Origin: a virus
Direction: 5' to 3' (one strand)
DNA: 31,035 bases
IMG/VR virus record: IMGVR_UViG_3300021085_000130
Span: 1 to 31,035 of that record
A program made the translations under genes and the position numbers. Within the stretch, counting starts at the first letter, position 1. The number at the start of each line of letters is the position of its first letter. Below are positions 1-9,100 of this stretch, piece by piece. Below the pieces are notes generated by a model. It searched no databases, had not been told where the DNA came from, and saw nothing but the letters and a program-made list of their open reading frames with translations.

Positions 1-1
1 T

Positions 2-370
2 GATCACCCTGAATCTCCTGTAGTATCGTTAAAGAATGCATCTCATATAGTAAAAGAGCTATATTGGAAAGGAGATGACCTAATGGGTAAAGTAGAGTTA
101 CTTAATACACCAGCAGGTAATATAGTCAAAGAAATAATTAAAGCAGGACATACAATTGGTATCTCATCTAGAGGTACAGGTTCTGTAAACCAAACAAATG
201 AAGGGCAATTAGAAGTACAGCCTGATTTTGAGTTAGTTTGTTGGGATTTTGTATCTAATCCATCTACACATGGAGCATTTATGAATCCAATTGCACTACA
301 AGAAGGTAATGTTAAATTATCTAAATATAGTAAGTTAAATTTAGTTATCAACGATATACTAAGAGCATAA
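2..370 (+). CDS. gp21: Prohead core protease, gp21-like (5' truncated)
   Basis: C-terminal 122 codons of a T4 gp21-type (peptidase S77) prohead maturation protease. It would cleave the scaffold and the capsid N-terminus inside the prohead. The frame is open from base 2 with no need for the internal ATG at 83, so the true start lies upstream of the window. The first visible residues, DHPESPVVSL, match the GELxHP region that carries the catalytic histidine in this family (here His2). The motif GISSRGTGS supplies the nucleophilic serine about 54 residues later, a spacing close to that in T4 gp21. It is followed by the scaffold and capsid genes, the standard T4 order 21-22-23. The third triad member is either upstream or not identifiable. 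Family assignment is strong; the catalytic residues are inferred from motif recall, not an alignment. Confidence 0.87.
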   Translation, partial: DHPESPVVSLKNASHIVKELYWKGDDLMGKVELLNTPAGNIVKEIIKAGHTIGISSRGTGSVNQTNEGQLEVQPDFELVCWDFVSNPSTHGAFMNPIALQEGNVKLSKYSKLNLVINDILRA

Positions 371-394
371 CGTTCAGTTTTCGTAATTAGTATA

Positions 395-405
395 TATTTA
401 TATAC
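395..405 (+). promoter_or_regulatory. Candidate late promoter element (TATTTATATAC)
   Basis: One of six copies of a TATTTATAA-like element found in gaps upstream of structural genes in this window, here 90 bases before the scaffold start. It lies inside an inverted repeat (TTCGTA at 380-385, TACGAA at 403-408). No convincing -35 box is visible, as in T4 late promoters. The last bases depart from the TATAAT ending of the best copies. Confidence 0.4.
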
Positions 406-409
406 GAAT

Positions 410-470
410 ACACAATCTCTATTGTGTTAATAAGAATTTTTAACTTCACATAACGATTTAAATAATCGTT
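410..470 (+). promoter_or_regulatory. Two hairpins in the scaffold-gene leader
   Basis: Within the 124-base gap before the scaffold gene there are two perfect inverted repeats. One is ACACAAT/ATTGTGT with a CTCT loop (410-427). The other is AACGATT/AATCGTT with a TAAAT loop (452-470). The first is followed by a mixed TAATAAGAATTTTTAAC run, so it could be a weak terminator for the protease transcript. The second sits 24 bases before the ATG. Both are AT-rich and their function is not shown. Confidence 0.3.
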
Positions 471-494
471 CGAAAATCAATTAATTTATTTAAA

Positions 495-1676
495 ATGGCA
501 AACAAAGATTTATTCAAGCAAGCTATTGCTGAAGCTAAATCTGTAAGGGAAGCCGCTATTGCTAACGCTAAAGAAGCTTTAGAAGAGACTTTAACACCTC
601 ATCTTAAAGACATGTTAGCTGCTAAACTACAAGAGATGGAAGATTCATCTGTTGAAGAAGAAGTAGTAAACGAAGTCGAAGAAGAGATTGAAGAAGGATC
701 TAAAGACAAGGACATGGACGAAGCCAAAGAGGACAAGGACATGGACGAAGCTAAAGACGACAAAAAAGACGAAGCAATCGAGGAAGACCTAACAGAGATA
801 CAACCAGTAGGAGAAGCTGACGAAGACGAAGCCGAGGATGATTCAGAAGAATCTGAAGACGAAGCTGAAGCAGAAATCGAAGACGCTGGCGAAGAAGCTG
901 GTGAAGACGCTATTGAAGGTGACGAGGATCTAAAAGATCTTTCAGTTGACCAATTCAAAGATATGATCAGAGACATTATTGCTCAAGAAGTAGGCGGAGA
1001 CGCTGCTGCTGACGATATGGATGCTGGTGATATTGAAGGAATGGGAGACGAAGAAGGTATGGAAGAACCTGGTATGGAACCTGAAATGGGCGACGGCGAA
1101 GAGGAAATTGACCTTGACGAACTTATCCGTGAATTAGACGCTATCTCAGAAGGAGATGACGAAAAAGAAATGGAAGAAGGCAAAAAAGAAGACGATATGG
1201 ACGAAGCTACTGAAAAAGTAGAAGAAGACACATCAGTTCAAGTTAACGCAGAATCAGATGGATCTGACTACAATATTAATAGAGTAGCTGATCTTAAAGA
1301 AGATGCAACTGAAGACAAGTCTGAATTAGGTCAAGCATTAGATACTATCCAAACTCTAAGATCAGAGTTAAACGAGGTAAACATTCTAAATGCTAAATTA
1401 CTTTACGTTAACAAAATCTTTAAGGCTAACAACCTTTCAGAATCTCAAAAAGTAAACATTATCGCTGCATTCGATAAAGCTGAAACTGTAAAAGAAGTTA
1501 AGCTAGTATTCGAAACTGTTGCTGATAACGTAGGTACTAAAAAAGAGACAACAATTAAAGAACATAAAGGCAGTGCTTCTAAAGCTACAGGTACAACAGC
1601 TAAAAAACCTGAAGTAATTTCTGAAGTATCTAATGCAGTTCTTAGAATGCAAAAATTAGCTGGAATTATAAAATAA
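495..1676 (+). CDS. gp22: Prohead scaffolding protein, gp22-like
   Basis: A 393-residue protein that is extremely acidic (Asp/Glu runs through about residues 50-260). Its N-terminus is helical and Ala/Glu/Lys-rich and its C-terminal third is predicted helical, ending in a basic segment (LRMQKLAGIIK). Size, charge, coiled-coil character and position between the protease and the capsid gene fit the T4 gp22 internal scaffold, which is digested by gp21 during maturation. Nine-residue acidic repeats (KDKDMDEAK, then EDKDMDEAK) begin near residue 71, with a degenerate relative (EDDMDEATE) near residue 232. The start has an A/T-only leader (ATTTATTTAAA) and no Shine-Dalgarno. Local GAC/GAA codon bias raises G+C relative to neighbours. 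Sequence conservation in scaffolds is poor, so the assignment rests mainly on context and composition. Confidence 0.75.
   Translation: MANKDLFKQAIAEAKSVREAAIANAKEALEETLTPHLKDMLAAKLQEMEDSSVEEEVVNEVEEEIEEGSKDKDMDEAKEDKDMDEAKDDKKDEAIEEDLTEIQPVGEADEDEAEDDSEESEDEAEAEIEDAGEEAGEDAIEGDEDLKDLSVDQFKDMIRDIIAQEVGGDAAADDMDAGDIEGMGDEEGMEEPGMEPEMGDGEEEIDLDELIRELDAISEGDDEKEMEEGKKEDDMDEATEKVEEDTSVQVNAESDGSDYNINRVADLKEDATEDKSELGQALDTIQTLRSELNEVNILNAKLLYVNKIFKANNLSESQKVNIIAAFDKAETVKEVKLVFETVADNVGTKKETTIKEHKGSASKATGTTAKKPEVISEVSNAVLRMQKLAGIIK
705..751 (+). repeat. 27-base tandem repeat in scaffold gene
   Basis: A 20-base word beginning GACAAGGACATGG is repeated exactly at 705-724 and 732-751, a period of 27 bases (nine codons). 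It encodes two successive KDKDMDEA-type acidic units, which suggests recent slippage or duplication in a disordered part of the scaffold. Confidence 0.8.
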
Positions 1677-1699
1677 TAAAAATCTATTAAAATTTAATT

Positions 1700-3286
1700 A
1701 TGGAAATTAATAACCTATTAGAGAGTAGCAACAATTCTTACAAGAATATGCAAGCTGACTCTGCTAAATTAGCTGACAAGTGGGCAGCATCAGGTTTGTT
1801 AGAAGGTTTAGAAGAAAGACAGTCAGGTCACATGGCTATGATTCTTGAAAACCAAGCTAAACAAATCGTTGCTGAAGCAAACACAACTGGGACAGGTGGT
1901 ACTTTTACTGCAGGTCAAGGTGAGCAATGGGCAGGAGTAGCATTACCATTAGTAAGAAAAGTATTTGCTCAAATTTCTGCACAAGATTTCGTATCTGTGC
2001 AACCAATGAACCTACCTTCAGGTCTTGTATTTTACCTAGACTTCAAATATGGAGATTCTAGAAATGGAAGAACTGACGGAGAAAACATGTACGGTAATGT
2101 AACTGAAGCATCTTCAAAGATGACTAAAGATGCAGATCCAACAGGTGGTCTTTACGGTGCTGGACAATTCGGATATACAATCAACTCTGCTTCAAAAGCA
2201 TTTTCAAGTGCTGCAACTTCTTCTGTTGCTTTAGCTGATGTTGGATACGATCCAGTAAAACAAGTAGCATTTAAAAAAGTATCTTTAGCATTTAACGCTA
2301 ATGATAAAATTGATACTAAAGGTGTAAGAGCATTTAGATTATTATCTGCATCTGTAGATATTACTTCTGACGCACAATATACTTCTGTATCAGGTAACAC
2401 AGTATCTTTCTTAGTAAACACTGGATCTAAAGATCTTGGTGATACTGATGATTATACAGTACTTTACCACCAACAGCCTGCTGACAACGACAGAGGAGAC
2501 TTTGAAGCTGGATCAAACAGAGCTGTAGATACTTCTATTTCTATACCAGAAATTGATGTTACACTTGCATCTGAGGCAATTGTTGCTAAGACTAGAAAGT
2601 TAAAAGCACAATGGACTCCAGAATTTGCACAAGATTTAAACGCATATCACTCTGTAGACGCAGAAGCTGAATTGACTTCACTTTTAAGTGAGTACATTTC
2701 AATGGAAATCGATCTAGAGATTTTAGATATGTTAATCGTTGATGCAAACACAACAGACAGATGGTCTGCTGAGAACAATAAAGTATTCCAAGGTTCTGCT
2801 TGGACAACTTCAACTTCTGATTTTTACAATACTCAAGGACAATGGTTCCAAACTCTTGGTACTAAAGTTCAAAAAGTAAGTAACAAAATTCACCAGAAAA
2901 CGTTAAGAGGTGGTGCTAATTTCTTAGTAGTATCTCCAACAGTAGCAACAATCTTAGAATCTATTCCAGGATATGCAGCTGCAACAAACGGTGATCAAGA
3001 TCAGTTCGCAATGGGCGTACAAAAAGTTGGTGCATTAAACAACAGATTCCAAGTATACAAGAACCCTTATATGACTGAGAACATCGTTCTTATGGGATAT
3101 AGAGGATCTCAATTCTTAGAAGCTGGTGCAGTTTATGCTCCTTACGTACCATTAATGATGACTCCTTTAGTATACGATCCAGAAACCTTCACTCCAAGAA
3201 AAGGTTTAATGACTCGTTACGCTAAGAAGATGATCAGACCAGAATTCTACGGAAAAATAGATGTAATCGATTTAGATACTATCTAA
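1700..3286 (+). CDS. gp23: Major capsid protein, gp23-like
   Basis: A 528-residue protein (T4 gp23 is 521), the HK97-fold shell protein. The region at about residues 85-117 is diagnostic: WAGVALPLVRKVF, then QDFVSVQPMNLPSGLVFYLD, the hallmark of T4-type gp23. The N-terminal 60 or so residues form the helical delta region that the gp21-type protease removes. A plausible cleavage site is IVAE/A at residues 56-60, preceded by another acidic candidate (ILE at 48-50); the exact bond is inference. C-terminal blocks such as VVSPTVATILE and MGYRGSQFLEAG also fit gp23. The gene begins after an A/T leader (AAAATTTAATT) with no Shine-Dalgarno and is closed by a strong terminator. This is the best single marker for placing the phage in a tree. 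Confidence 0.95.
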   Translation: MEINNLLESSNNSYKNMQADSAKLADKWAASGLLEGLEERQSGHMAMILENQAKQIVAEANTTGTGGTFTAGQGEQWAGVALPLVRKVFAQISAQDFVSVQPMNLPSGLVFYLDFKYGDSRNGRTDGENMYGNVTEASSKMTKDADPTGGLYGAGQFGYTINSASKAFSSAATSSVALADVGYDPVKQVAFKKVSLAFNANDKIDTKGVRAFRLLSASVDITSDAQYTSVSGNTVSFLVNTGSKDLGDTDDYTVLYHQQPADNDRGDFEAGSNRAVDTSISIPEIDVTLASEAIVAKTRKLKAQWTPEFAQDLNAYHSVDAEAELTSLLSEYISMEIDLEILDMLIVDANTTDRWSAENNKVFQGSAWTTSTSDFYNTQGQWFQTLGTKVQKVSNKIHQKTLRGGANFLVVSPTVATILESIPGYAAATNGDQDQFAMGVQKVGALNNRFQVYKNPYMTENIVLMGYRGSQFLEAGAVYAPYVPLMMTPLVYDPETFTPRKGLMTRYAKKMIRPEFYGKIDVIDLDTI

Positions 3287-3310
3287 TATTTCTTTTTAGA
3301 ATTATATTTA

Positions 3311-3339
3311 AGAGAGAGGCCTTCGGGCCTCTTTTTTTT
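3311..3339 (+). terminator. Rho-independent terminator after the capsid gene
   Basis: GAGAGGCC and GGCCTCTT form a GC-rich stem around a TTCG (UUCG) tetraloop, followed by a run of eight T. It lies 25 bases after the capsid stop and just before a promoter-like element, so capsid and downstream connector transcription appear to be separated here. It is the clearest terminator in the window. Confidence 0.92.
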
Positions 3340-3344
3340 ACACC

Positions 3345-3354
3345 TATTTATAAT
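3345..3354 (+). promoter_or_regulatory. Candidate late promoter element (TATTTATAAT)
   Basis: A full match to the recurring element, placed between the capsid terminator and the gp13-like start, 13 bases before the ATG. If its terminal TATAAT acts as a -10 box, transcription would start only a few bases before the ATG, giving a very short or nearly absent leader. A terminator directly followed by this element is the strongest positional argument that the element is a promoter. Confidence 0.55.
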
Positions 3355-3367
3355 TAAACTAGTATAA

Positions 3368-4510
3368 ATGGCTGATATCACAATTTGGGGAGGTAGTTCT
3401 ACATTTACTACCGGATCTACACCATTTGGATTCTATGATACTGATTCAGATTTTCAAGCTGATGCAGATAAGGTTGCTAATTTTTGTGCAACTAGATTAG
3501 GTTTTCCATTAATGGATGTTGAGTTAAATAGTGGTTCTTTTTACACTTGCTTTGAGGAAGCAGTGACAACGTACGGTAATGAAGTCTTTCAATATAAGAT
3601 AAAAGAAAATTACCTTAACTTAGAAGGAGCAACTACCGGAAGCACAGTAAATAACCAACTTATAGACCCTACACTTAACAGAATAATACAAATCTCTAAA
3701 CACTACGGTACAGAAGCCGGTGTTGGAGGTAATGTAACTAAATATACAGGTTCAATAGCAATGGTTGCTGATCAACAAGTGTACGATTTAGATGATTGGG
3801 CAGTATCAGCAAGTATAGAAGGTTCAATACAGGTAAGTAAAGTGTTTTACGAAGCACCACCTGCTATACAACGTTACTTTGACCCTTATGCTGGTACAGG
3901 TACCGGTATACAATCATTAATGTCTGCATTTAACTTTGGAGCTATGAGTCCAGGTATTAACTTCATGATGATGCCTATATCTTATGACGTAGCTTTACTA
4001 CAAGGTATTGAATTTAACGATCAGATAAGAAAATCAGCATATAGCTTTGAATTAGTTAACAATCAATTAAGAGTATTCCCAGTTCCTAGTGGAGGAGCTA
4101 GTATGTTCTTTGAATACTACTTAGAAGATGACAAATCTAAAATAAATTACGATCAAAGTACTAATAAAATAACTAATATAGCCGAAGTACCATATAGTAA
4201 CCCTACATATAACCAAATAAACAGTGTTGGAAGACAGTGGATATACAGGTATACATTAGGATTAGCAAAAGAAATGCTTGCATACGTTAGAGGTAAGTAC
4301 GGAACGGTACCAATACCAGGTTCTGAAGCTACTTTAAATCAAGCTGACTTATTAGCTGATGCTAGAACAGAAAAAGTTGAACTAATGACTAGTTTAAGAG
4401 GTATGTTAGATGCTACCGGTCGTTCTGCTCAGTTAGAAGCACAAGCTAAAGAAGCAGAAGATGTACAGACTACATTAAAGTCAGTACCAATGGTAATATA
4501 CGTAGGTTAA
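3368..4510 (+). CDS. gp13: Neck protein, gp13-like
   Basis: A 380-residue protein resembling the gp13 neck/head-completion proteins of marine T4-like phages. The most telling part is the C-terminal third: WIYRYTLGLAKEMLAYVRGKY, then TVPIPGSEATLNQADLL and a charged helix, which match the typical (R/K)YALALAKexxGxxRGKF...PxPG...LNGxxLL pattern of that family. The N-terminal region (CATRLGFPLMDVEL...FYTCFEEAVTTYG) looks like the usual helical N-terminal connector segment. It would sit at the portal vertex after packaging, sealing the head for tail attachment. It starts 13 bases after the promoter-like element and its TAA overlaps the next ATG (TAATG). Confident as a virion connector, moderately so as gp13 in particular. 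Confidence 0.62.
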   Translation: MADITIWGGSSTFTTGSTPFGFYDTDSDFQADADKVANFCATRLGFPLMDVELNSGSFYTCFEEAVTTYGNEVFQYKIKENYLNLEGATTGSTVNNQLIDPTLNRIIQISKHYGTEAGVGGNVTKYTGSIAMVADQQVYDLDDWAVSASIEGSIQVSKVFYEAPPAIQRYFDPYAGTGTGIQSLMSAFNFGAMSPGINFMMMPISYDVALLQGIEFNDQIRKSAYSFELVNNQLRVFPVPSGGASMFFEYYLEDDKSKINYDQSTNKITNIAEVPYSNPTYNQINSVGRQWIYRYTLGLAKEMLAYVRGKYGTVPIPGSEATLNQADLLADARTEKVELMTSLRGMLDATGRSAQLEAQAKEAEDVQTTLKSVPMVIYVG

Positions 4511-4809
4511 TGAAATTAATACAGTTACTTTTAGAGTTAGATTATAGAACTTATGAAGCCATGGTAAAGATTACCTACGGTGATGAAGGATCTAAAGGGT
4601 ATGATGATGCTTTACGAGCTCTGCCAGGTGTTACTACCGTAACTATAGCATCAGAAGATACTGATAGTAAGTTAGCTACATATAAAGTTAAGTTAATCAG
4701 TCAAAAAGAACCTATAGAAGCTTTTAAATCATTTAAAGTTAATGCATCCACTAAGTATAGTAATATAATAGCTATAAAAGTAGGGGAACAAACAATAGAA
4801 GAGAAGTAA
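4510..4809 (+). CDS. Small conserved virion-region protein, ferredoxin-like fold suspected
   Basis: A 99-residue protein of unknown function. The pattern is a short N-terminal helix, then YDDALRALPGVTTVTIASED, a beta segment (ATYKVKLISQKEP), a helix (IEAFKSFKVNA) and a terminal strand (SNIIAIKVG). This beta-alpha-beta layout, with a VTTV turn after an RALPGV helix end, resembles small ACT/ferredoxin-like proteins seen beside neck genes in uncultured marine T4-like phages. Both ends overlap neighbours by one base (TAATG), so translation is probably coupled to the gp13- and gp14-like genes, suggesting an assembly role or minor virion component in fixed stoichiometry. No catalytic motif is visible. 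Confidence 0.6.
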   Translation: MKLIQLLLELDYRTYEAMVKITYGDEGSKGYDDALRALPGVTTVTIASEDTDSKLATYKVKLISQKEPIEAFKSFKVNASTKYSNIIAIKVGEQTIEEK

Positions 4810-5300
4810 TGTTATTCGGATCAAATAGAGACTTTAATTTAATGACTAAACTTAGTCGTGAGCTTATTAATGATATAATAGAGCAAGAAGTCCTATACCA
4901 TAAGATAAGTTTAGAAGATACAGACGTTAATTTATACGGTGAAGCAATGGACAAATCGTACTTTAATGCTAATAAGTTAAATTGTCTAATAACTAGAGGT
5001 GATCAAGTAATAGATATACAGGAATTCGGTCCTGATTTAGGTAGAGAAGCTTCATTTGCATTTATTAGAGAGGATATGGTAGATTCTAATATTGTAGCAG
5101 AGGTAGGTGACATTATTCAATGGCACACCGACTTCTATGAAGTAGATACAGTTAGAGAGAATCAGTTATTTGTAGGTAGAGACAGTGGATATAATTTATC
5201 TAGCTATGCTAACAACTTTGGATCATCAGTATCCATCATAGTTGACTGTCACCTTACAAGAGCTGATAAAGTGGGTATAAGTAAAGTAGTATCTAGATAA
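4809..5300 (+). CDS. gp14: Neck/head-closure protein, gp14-like
   Basis: A 163-residue protein with the layout of T4 gp14-type neck proteins: an N-terminal helix (ELINDIIEQEVLYHKISL), a NLYGEA segment, then a beta-rich core (FGPDLGREASFAFIRED) and EVGDIIQWHTDFYEVDTVREN followed by FVGRD. The motif of parameters 'GD-I-aromatic-...-(F/Y)EV/I' is shared by head-tail connector proteins that form rings under the portal. It is shorter than T4 gp14 (256 residues), matching a compact version common in distant T4-like phages. It is coupled to the upstream gene by TAATG and ends one base before the next ATG. Virion connector is likely; equivalence to gp14 specifically is tentative. Confidence 0.58.
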   Translation: MLFGSNRDFNLMTKLSRELINDIIEQEVLYHKISLEDTDVNLYGEAMDKSYFNANKLNCLITRGDQVIDIQEFGPDLGREASFAFIREDMVDSNIVAEVGDIIQWHTDFYEVDTVRENQLFVGRDSGYNLSSYANNFGSSVSIIVDCHLTRADKVGISKVVSR

Positions 5301-5301
5301 G

Positions 5302-6090
5302 ATGGCAGGAAATAAACCAACACCAGAGTACGAAGTACAGAATAACCTAAAGGATAGAGCTTTACAGGTATCTAGAGATAACGATACCGTTGAAACTATT
5401 ACTATTGGTGTTAAGGATATAGATGAATCTATCTTCTATTACTTTAATAACGTACTTAAACCTCAGGTAACTCAGAACAGTTCAGTAATTAATGTGCCTC
5501 TTATATATGCTTCACCTGAAAGATGGGCAGCTATGCAGAAAGATGGATATTATCGTGATAAAAACGGTAAGATGCAAGCACCTTTAATTACATTTAAAAG
5601 AACTAACCTAGAAAAGAATAGAAACTTAGGTAATAAGTTAGATGGTAACAATCCTCAAAACTTTGGCATATTTACCAAACAGTATTCACGTAAAAATGCT
5701 TACGATAGATTTGGTACCTTAAACAATAGAGTTAAAGATAAAGAAATGTATGCAGTAGCCATACCGGACTACGTTAATATAACATACTCTTGTGTAATAT
5801 TTACTGACTACATGGAACAGAACAACAAGATAATCGAAGGTATTAACTTTGCCTCTGATTCATATTGGGGAGACCCAAATAAATTCAAGTTTAGAGCTAT
5901 GGTTAACAACTATACTACTGCTACAGACTTAGTTCAAGGTAATGACAGAATTGTTAAGACTGAGTTTGATATAAACTTACTTGGGTACATAATAACTGAT
6001 GCAATAAATGCAGTTAATTTTAACCCTAAGAAGATGTACAGTAAGTCATCTATAAAAATAACTGGAGAAATTGATACGAAAGCTTTATAA
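5302..6090 (+). CDS. gp15: Tail sheath terminator/stabiliser, gp15-like
   Basis: A 262-residue protein close in length to T4 gp15 (272). It contains FYYFNNVLKPQVTQN followed by NVPLIYASPERWAAMQKDGY and PLITFKRTNLEKNR, the pattern of gp15-like sheath stabilisers (a helix, a strand of the type VPxxYASPER, then PLITF). The central part (YVNITYSCVIFTDYMEQNNKI, then NFASDSYWGD) matches the same group in marine phages. It would cap the end of the contractile tail where it meets the neck. The position directly after two neck genes supports this. Its ATG follows the previous stop by one base. The sheath and tube genes themselves are not in the window. Confidence 0.6.
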   Translation: MAGNKPTPEYEVQNNLKDRALQVSRDNDTVETITIGVKDIDESIFYYFNNVLKPQVTQNSSVINVPLIYASPERWAAMQKDGYYRDKNGKMQAPLITFKRTNLEKNRNLGNKLDGNNPQNFGIFTKQYSRKNAYDRFGTLNNRVKDKEMYAVAIPDYVNITYSCVIFTDYMEQNNKIIEGINFASDSYWGDPNKFKFRAMVNNYTTATDLVQGNDRIVKTEFDINLLGYIITDAINAVNFNPKKMYSKSSIKITGEIDTKAL

Positions 6091-6095
6091 AAAGC

Positions 6096-6105
6096 TATTT
6101 ATTCG
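6096..6105 (+). promoter_or_regulatory. Weak candidate late promoter element (TATTTATTCG)
   Basis: A partial match (TATTTAT) to the recurring element, 43 bases before the large adhesin gene. It overlaps by one base a small AT-rich hairpin (AGCTTT/AAAGCT, 6081-6096). The TATAAT ending is missing, so this is the poorest of the six copies. Confidence 0.28.
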
Positions 6106-6122
6106 TAGAAAAGGTTGTCGTA

Positions 6123-6152
6123 ATGTTAAAAAAAAGTAAGAGAGGTAAATGA
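6123..6152 (+). other. Possible nine-codon basic leader ORF
   Basis: ATG at 6123 opens MLKKSKRGK and stops at a TGA overlapping the adhesin start (ATGA at 6149-6152). Within it lies AAGAGAGG (about 6138-6145), one of the few Shine-Dalgarno-like sequences in the window. It could couple translation of the 1709-residue gene, or be chance. Confidence 0.2.
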
Positions 6153-9100
6153 CTACTTTTTCATCAGAATTATCCGGCTCATTAATATTTGCATCCGGAA
6201 GCGAGGTACAAGCTAGGATAGTACCAGGATCGTCATCGTTAGCAATAACAGGTGCACTACATGTTAGTGGAGCTGATATAACGTTTGACGGTGTTTCAGT
6301 ACTTGATCGTTTATCTAATCTAGAATCTGGCGGTGTAAGTGATTCAGCATCATTAGGACCACTAAATAGAACAACAGGTTCATTAAATATATTTACAGCA
6401 TCTATTCAATCAGAAGTAGATGCAATAAAAATTACAACTGGTAGTTTAACTTCATCAGTTGAAACACTTACCTCACAGGTATCTTCATTAATAACGGTAA
6501 CAGGATCATATTTACTTACATCCTCTACTTATTATTCTGAATCAGCACAGATATCCTCTTCAGGTTACTTAACATCTGCATCAGCTGCAGCAGCAGGCTT
6601 TGGAAGTGGTACAGTTCCAGCAGGAACAGTGTCTGGATCCACTCAAATAGAAGAGTTAGGATTCATTACAGCATCAGCAACAGCATCATACGTTAGTGGA
6701 TCTAATATAGATGGGTTAGTTGATAGTGCATCATTAGCTTTAACTGCATCATTTATATCAGATACATTTATTTCAGCATCAGCTGTTAGAAGTGGCTTTG
6801 GATCTGGAGGATCAACACCAGCAGGTACAGTATCTAGTTCAACTCAAATTGAAGAGTTAGGATTTATTACATCTTCTGTTAGTGATACAACCTCTTTAAA
6901 CATATTTACAGGTTCTATACAGACAGAAGTTGATACTCTTACAGCAGCTACTTCTTCTTATATAACTTCACTACCATCTGGTGTAGTTTCTAGTTCAAGT
7001 CAACTAACATCATCATATGATACAAGGTATGCCCTAAGTGGATCAGGCGGAGGAGGTGGAGGAGACGTAACATACGATGGAAATAGAGTAGTTTCTCAAG
7101 AAAACTTACCATCTTTATTTTCAAGTTCATTTAATCCAGGAACTTCAGGTAGTGTACAAGATTTTTTAAATGCAGTATTCTATCCAAACAGTGCTCCTAC
7201 TATTACTACAGGTAATCAAACAGTATCTGAGTTTACAACATCAGGATCATCAATAGTTACTGTAGCAGGTACAGATCCAGAAGGTCAATCATTAACTTTT
7301 GGTACTTCATCGGCATATACATCAGATTTTGTTAGAGTTGCTTCAACTGGTGAAATGACTCTTAACACTTTAGCTACTGGTTCAATGAATACTGTAGATA
7401 GAGGTGATGGAAATGATGCACATCCTATTATATTAAGGGTAGTTGATGCATTTGGTACTGCAGCAACAAAAACAATTTACTTAACTGTGAGTCTTAACAG
7501 TGCTCCTCAATTTAGAGAGACTTCTGTTAGTGGTAACGTTATTACTTCGTATAGTACAAGTAGAAATGAAAATGCAAGTGCAGCAGAAGTAACTAAAATA
7601 TATTTTACTGACACCGATAGTGATTCTATTACTATTACATCACAATCTGACGCTAATAACCACTTTATATTTAGTAAAACCGGTTCATATGTCAGACTAT
7701 TACAAAATACTAGCTCGTTAGACTACGAGACAACAGCATCTTATAGCTTATCATTAACAGCTTCAGATGAACATAGTGTAGCAGGAGTAGATGATAATTC
7801 ATTTACCACTTTACCAGTAACAATTACAGTAACTGATAATGCTGCTCCTACATTTAATAACCAGACCTTAACAGGTGTTACAGAAAGTGTATCATCTGGA
7901 ACTACAGCTGGTACAGCAACTGCTTCAGACCCAGAAGGAGATACTATAACGTTTGTATCTTTTACTTTAGCAGGATTAGAGTTAGATGGTGGTACAGTTT
8001 CACTTTCTACCTACGGTGGTACAAGTAAAACAGATCCAACTGAAGATGCATTTCAAATGGCATCTAATGGAGTAGTAACTCTAAAAGCTGGAGCATATCT
8101 TAACTCAGATTTAATTAACTCTTATGTTTATAGCTCTTCTGTTTCTGATCCTTTTAACACTTATAATAATGCAACGGTTACCGTTCCGGTAGCTGACGAC
8201 CAAGCACCTACTATTAGTGGTAACACAACATTATATGTAATAGAATCTGCAACATCAGGTGACGGTGTAAAAACTAACACAGATGGATACACAGGTACTA
8301 ATATAAGGTTTACAGCTGATCAATCAGTGACTTGGTCTATTTCATCATCAGGATGGTTTAGTATAGATTCTTCTGGATATGTAACATTAGCATCAAATAT
8401 ATCAGGATCATCATATAATGGAGGTACTCAATTAGTTGGCAGTGTTACTGCTAGTAATTCATTTGGTACTCCAGCACAAACAAACTTTACAGTTAATATA
8501 ACTGATAATGTTGCACCTACAATTACATTTACCGATACTTCAGCTAATCTGAATACAAATGGTGCAAGAAGTGGGTCAACAATTAATACAATTTCATTTA
8601 GTGACTCAGAAGGTGACAATGTAGATTTAACTTCATTTGTTTTCACCGACCCATCTGGTCAATTAAATACAATACAAGCAGGTGGTACGTTTATAGTACA
8701 ACCTATTAATAATTTAAGTTCTTCTAACTATGGTATTACCGCATCAATAGATGATATACATTCTTTTGCAACTAGAACATCTAAACATGATTTAAATATT
8801 GCTGCAGCTCCAATAGGTTCTGCATCTAATAACGGTGACTACTATATAATAGAATCTGCAGTAAGCGGTGCAAATATAGTTATCAACAGCAATGGTAGAA
8901 CAGGAACCAAAGGTGACTTAGATGTTACGTACAGTCCTCAATACAATAGTGCAGCAGTTCAGTCATTTACCTCATCTAATTCTGCAATAACTATTGATAG
9001 TGTAGGTGGACTAACTCTAAACACCAACGTAAGTGGTTCGACTACTAGTTCTGGTGATACTATTTCATCAACAATAACCTACCAGGATCAATTTAACAAT

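Noticed and set aside
599-1231. Long Ser-rich reverse-strand ORFs opposite the scaffold gene
   Set aside because: They are mirror images of GAA/GAC/GAG codons on the + strand (read as TTC/TCC/TCT), with no leader, and overlap a gene supported by context.
3363-3370. TATAAATG resembling the T4 late promoter word TATAAATA
   Set aside because: It overlaps the gp13-like ATG itself, so it could not drive that gene; the TATTTATAAT just upstream is better placed.
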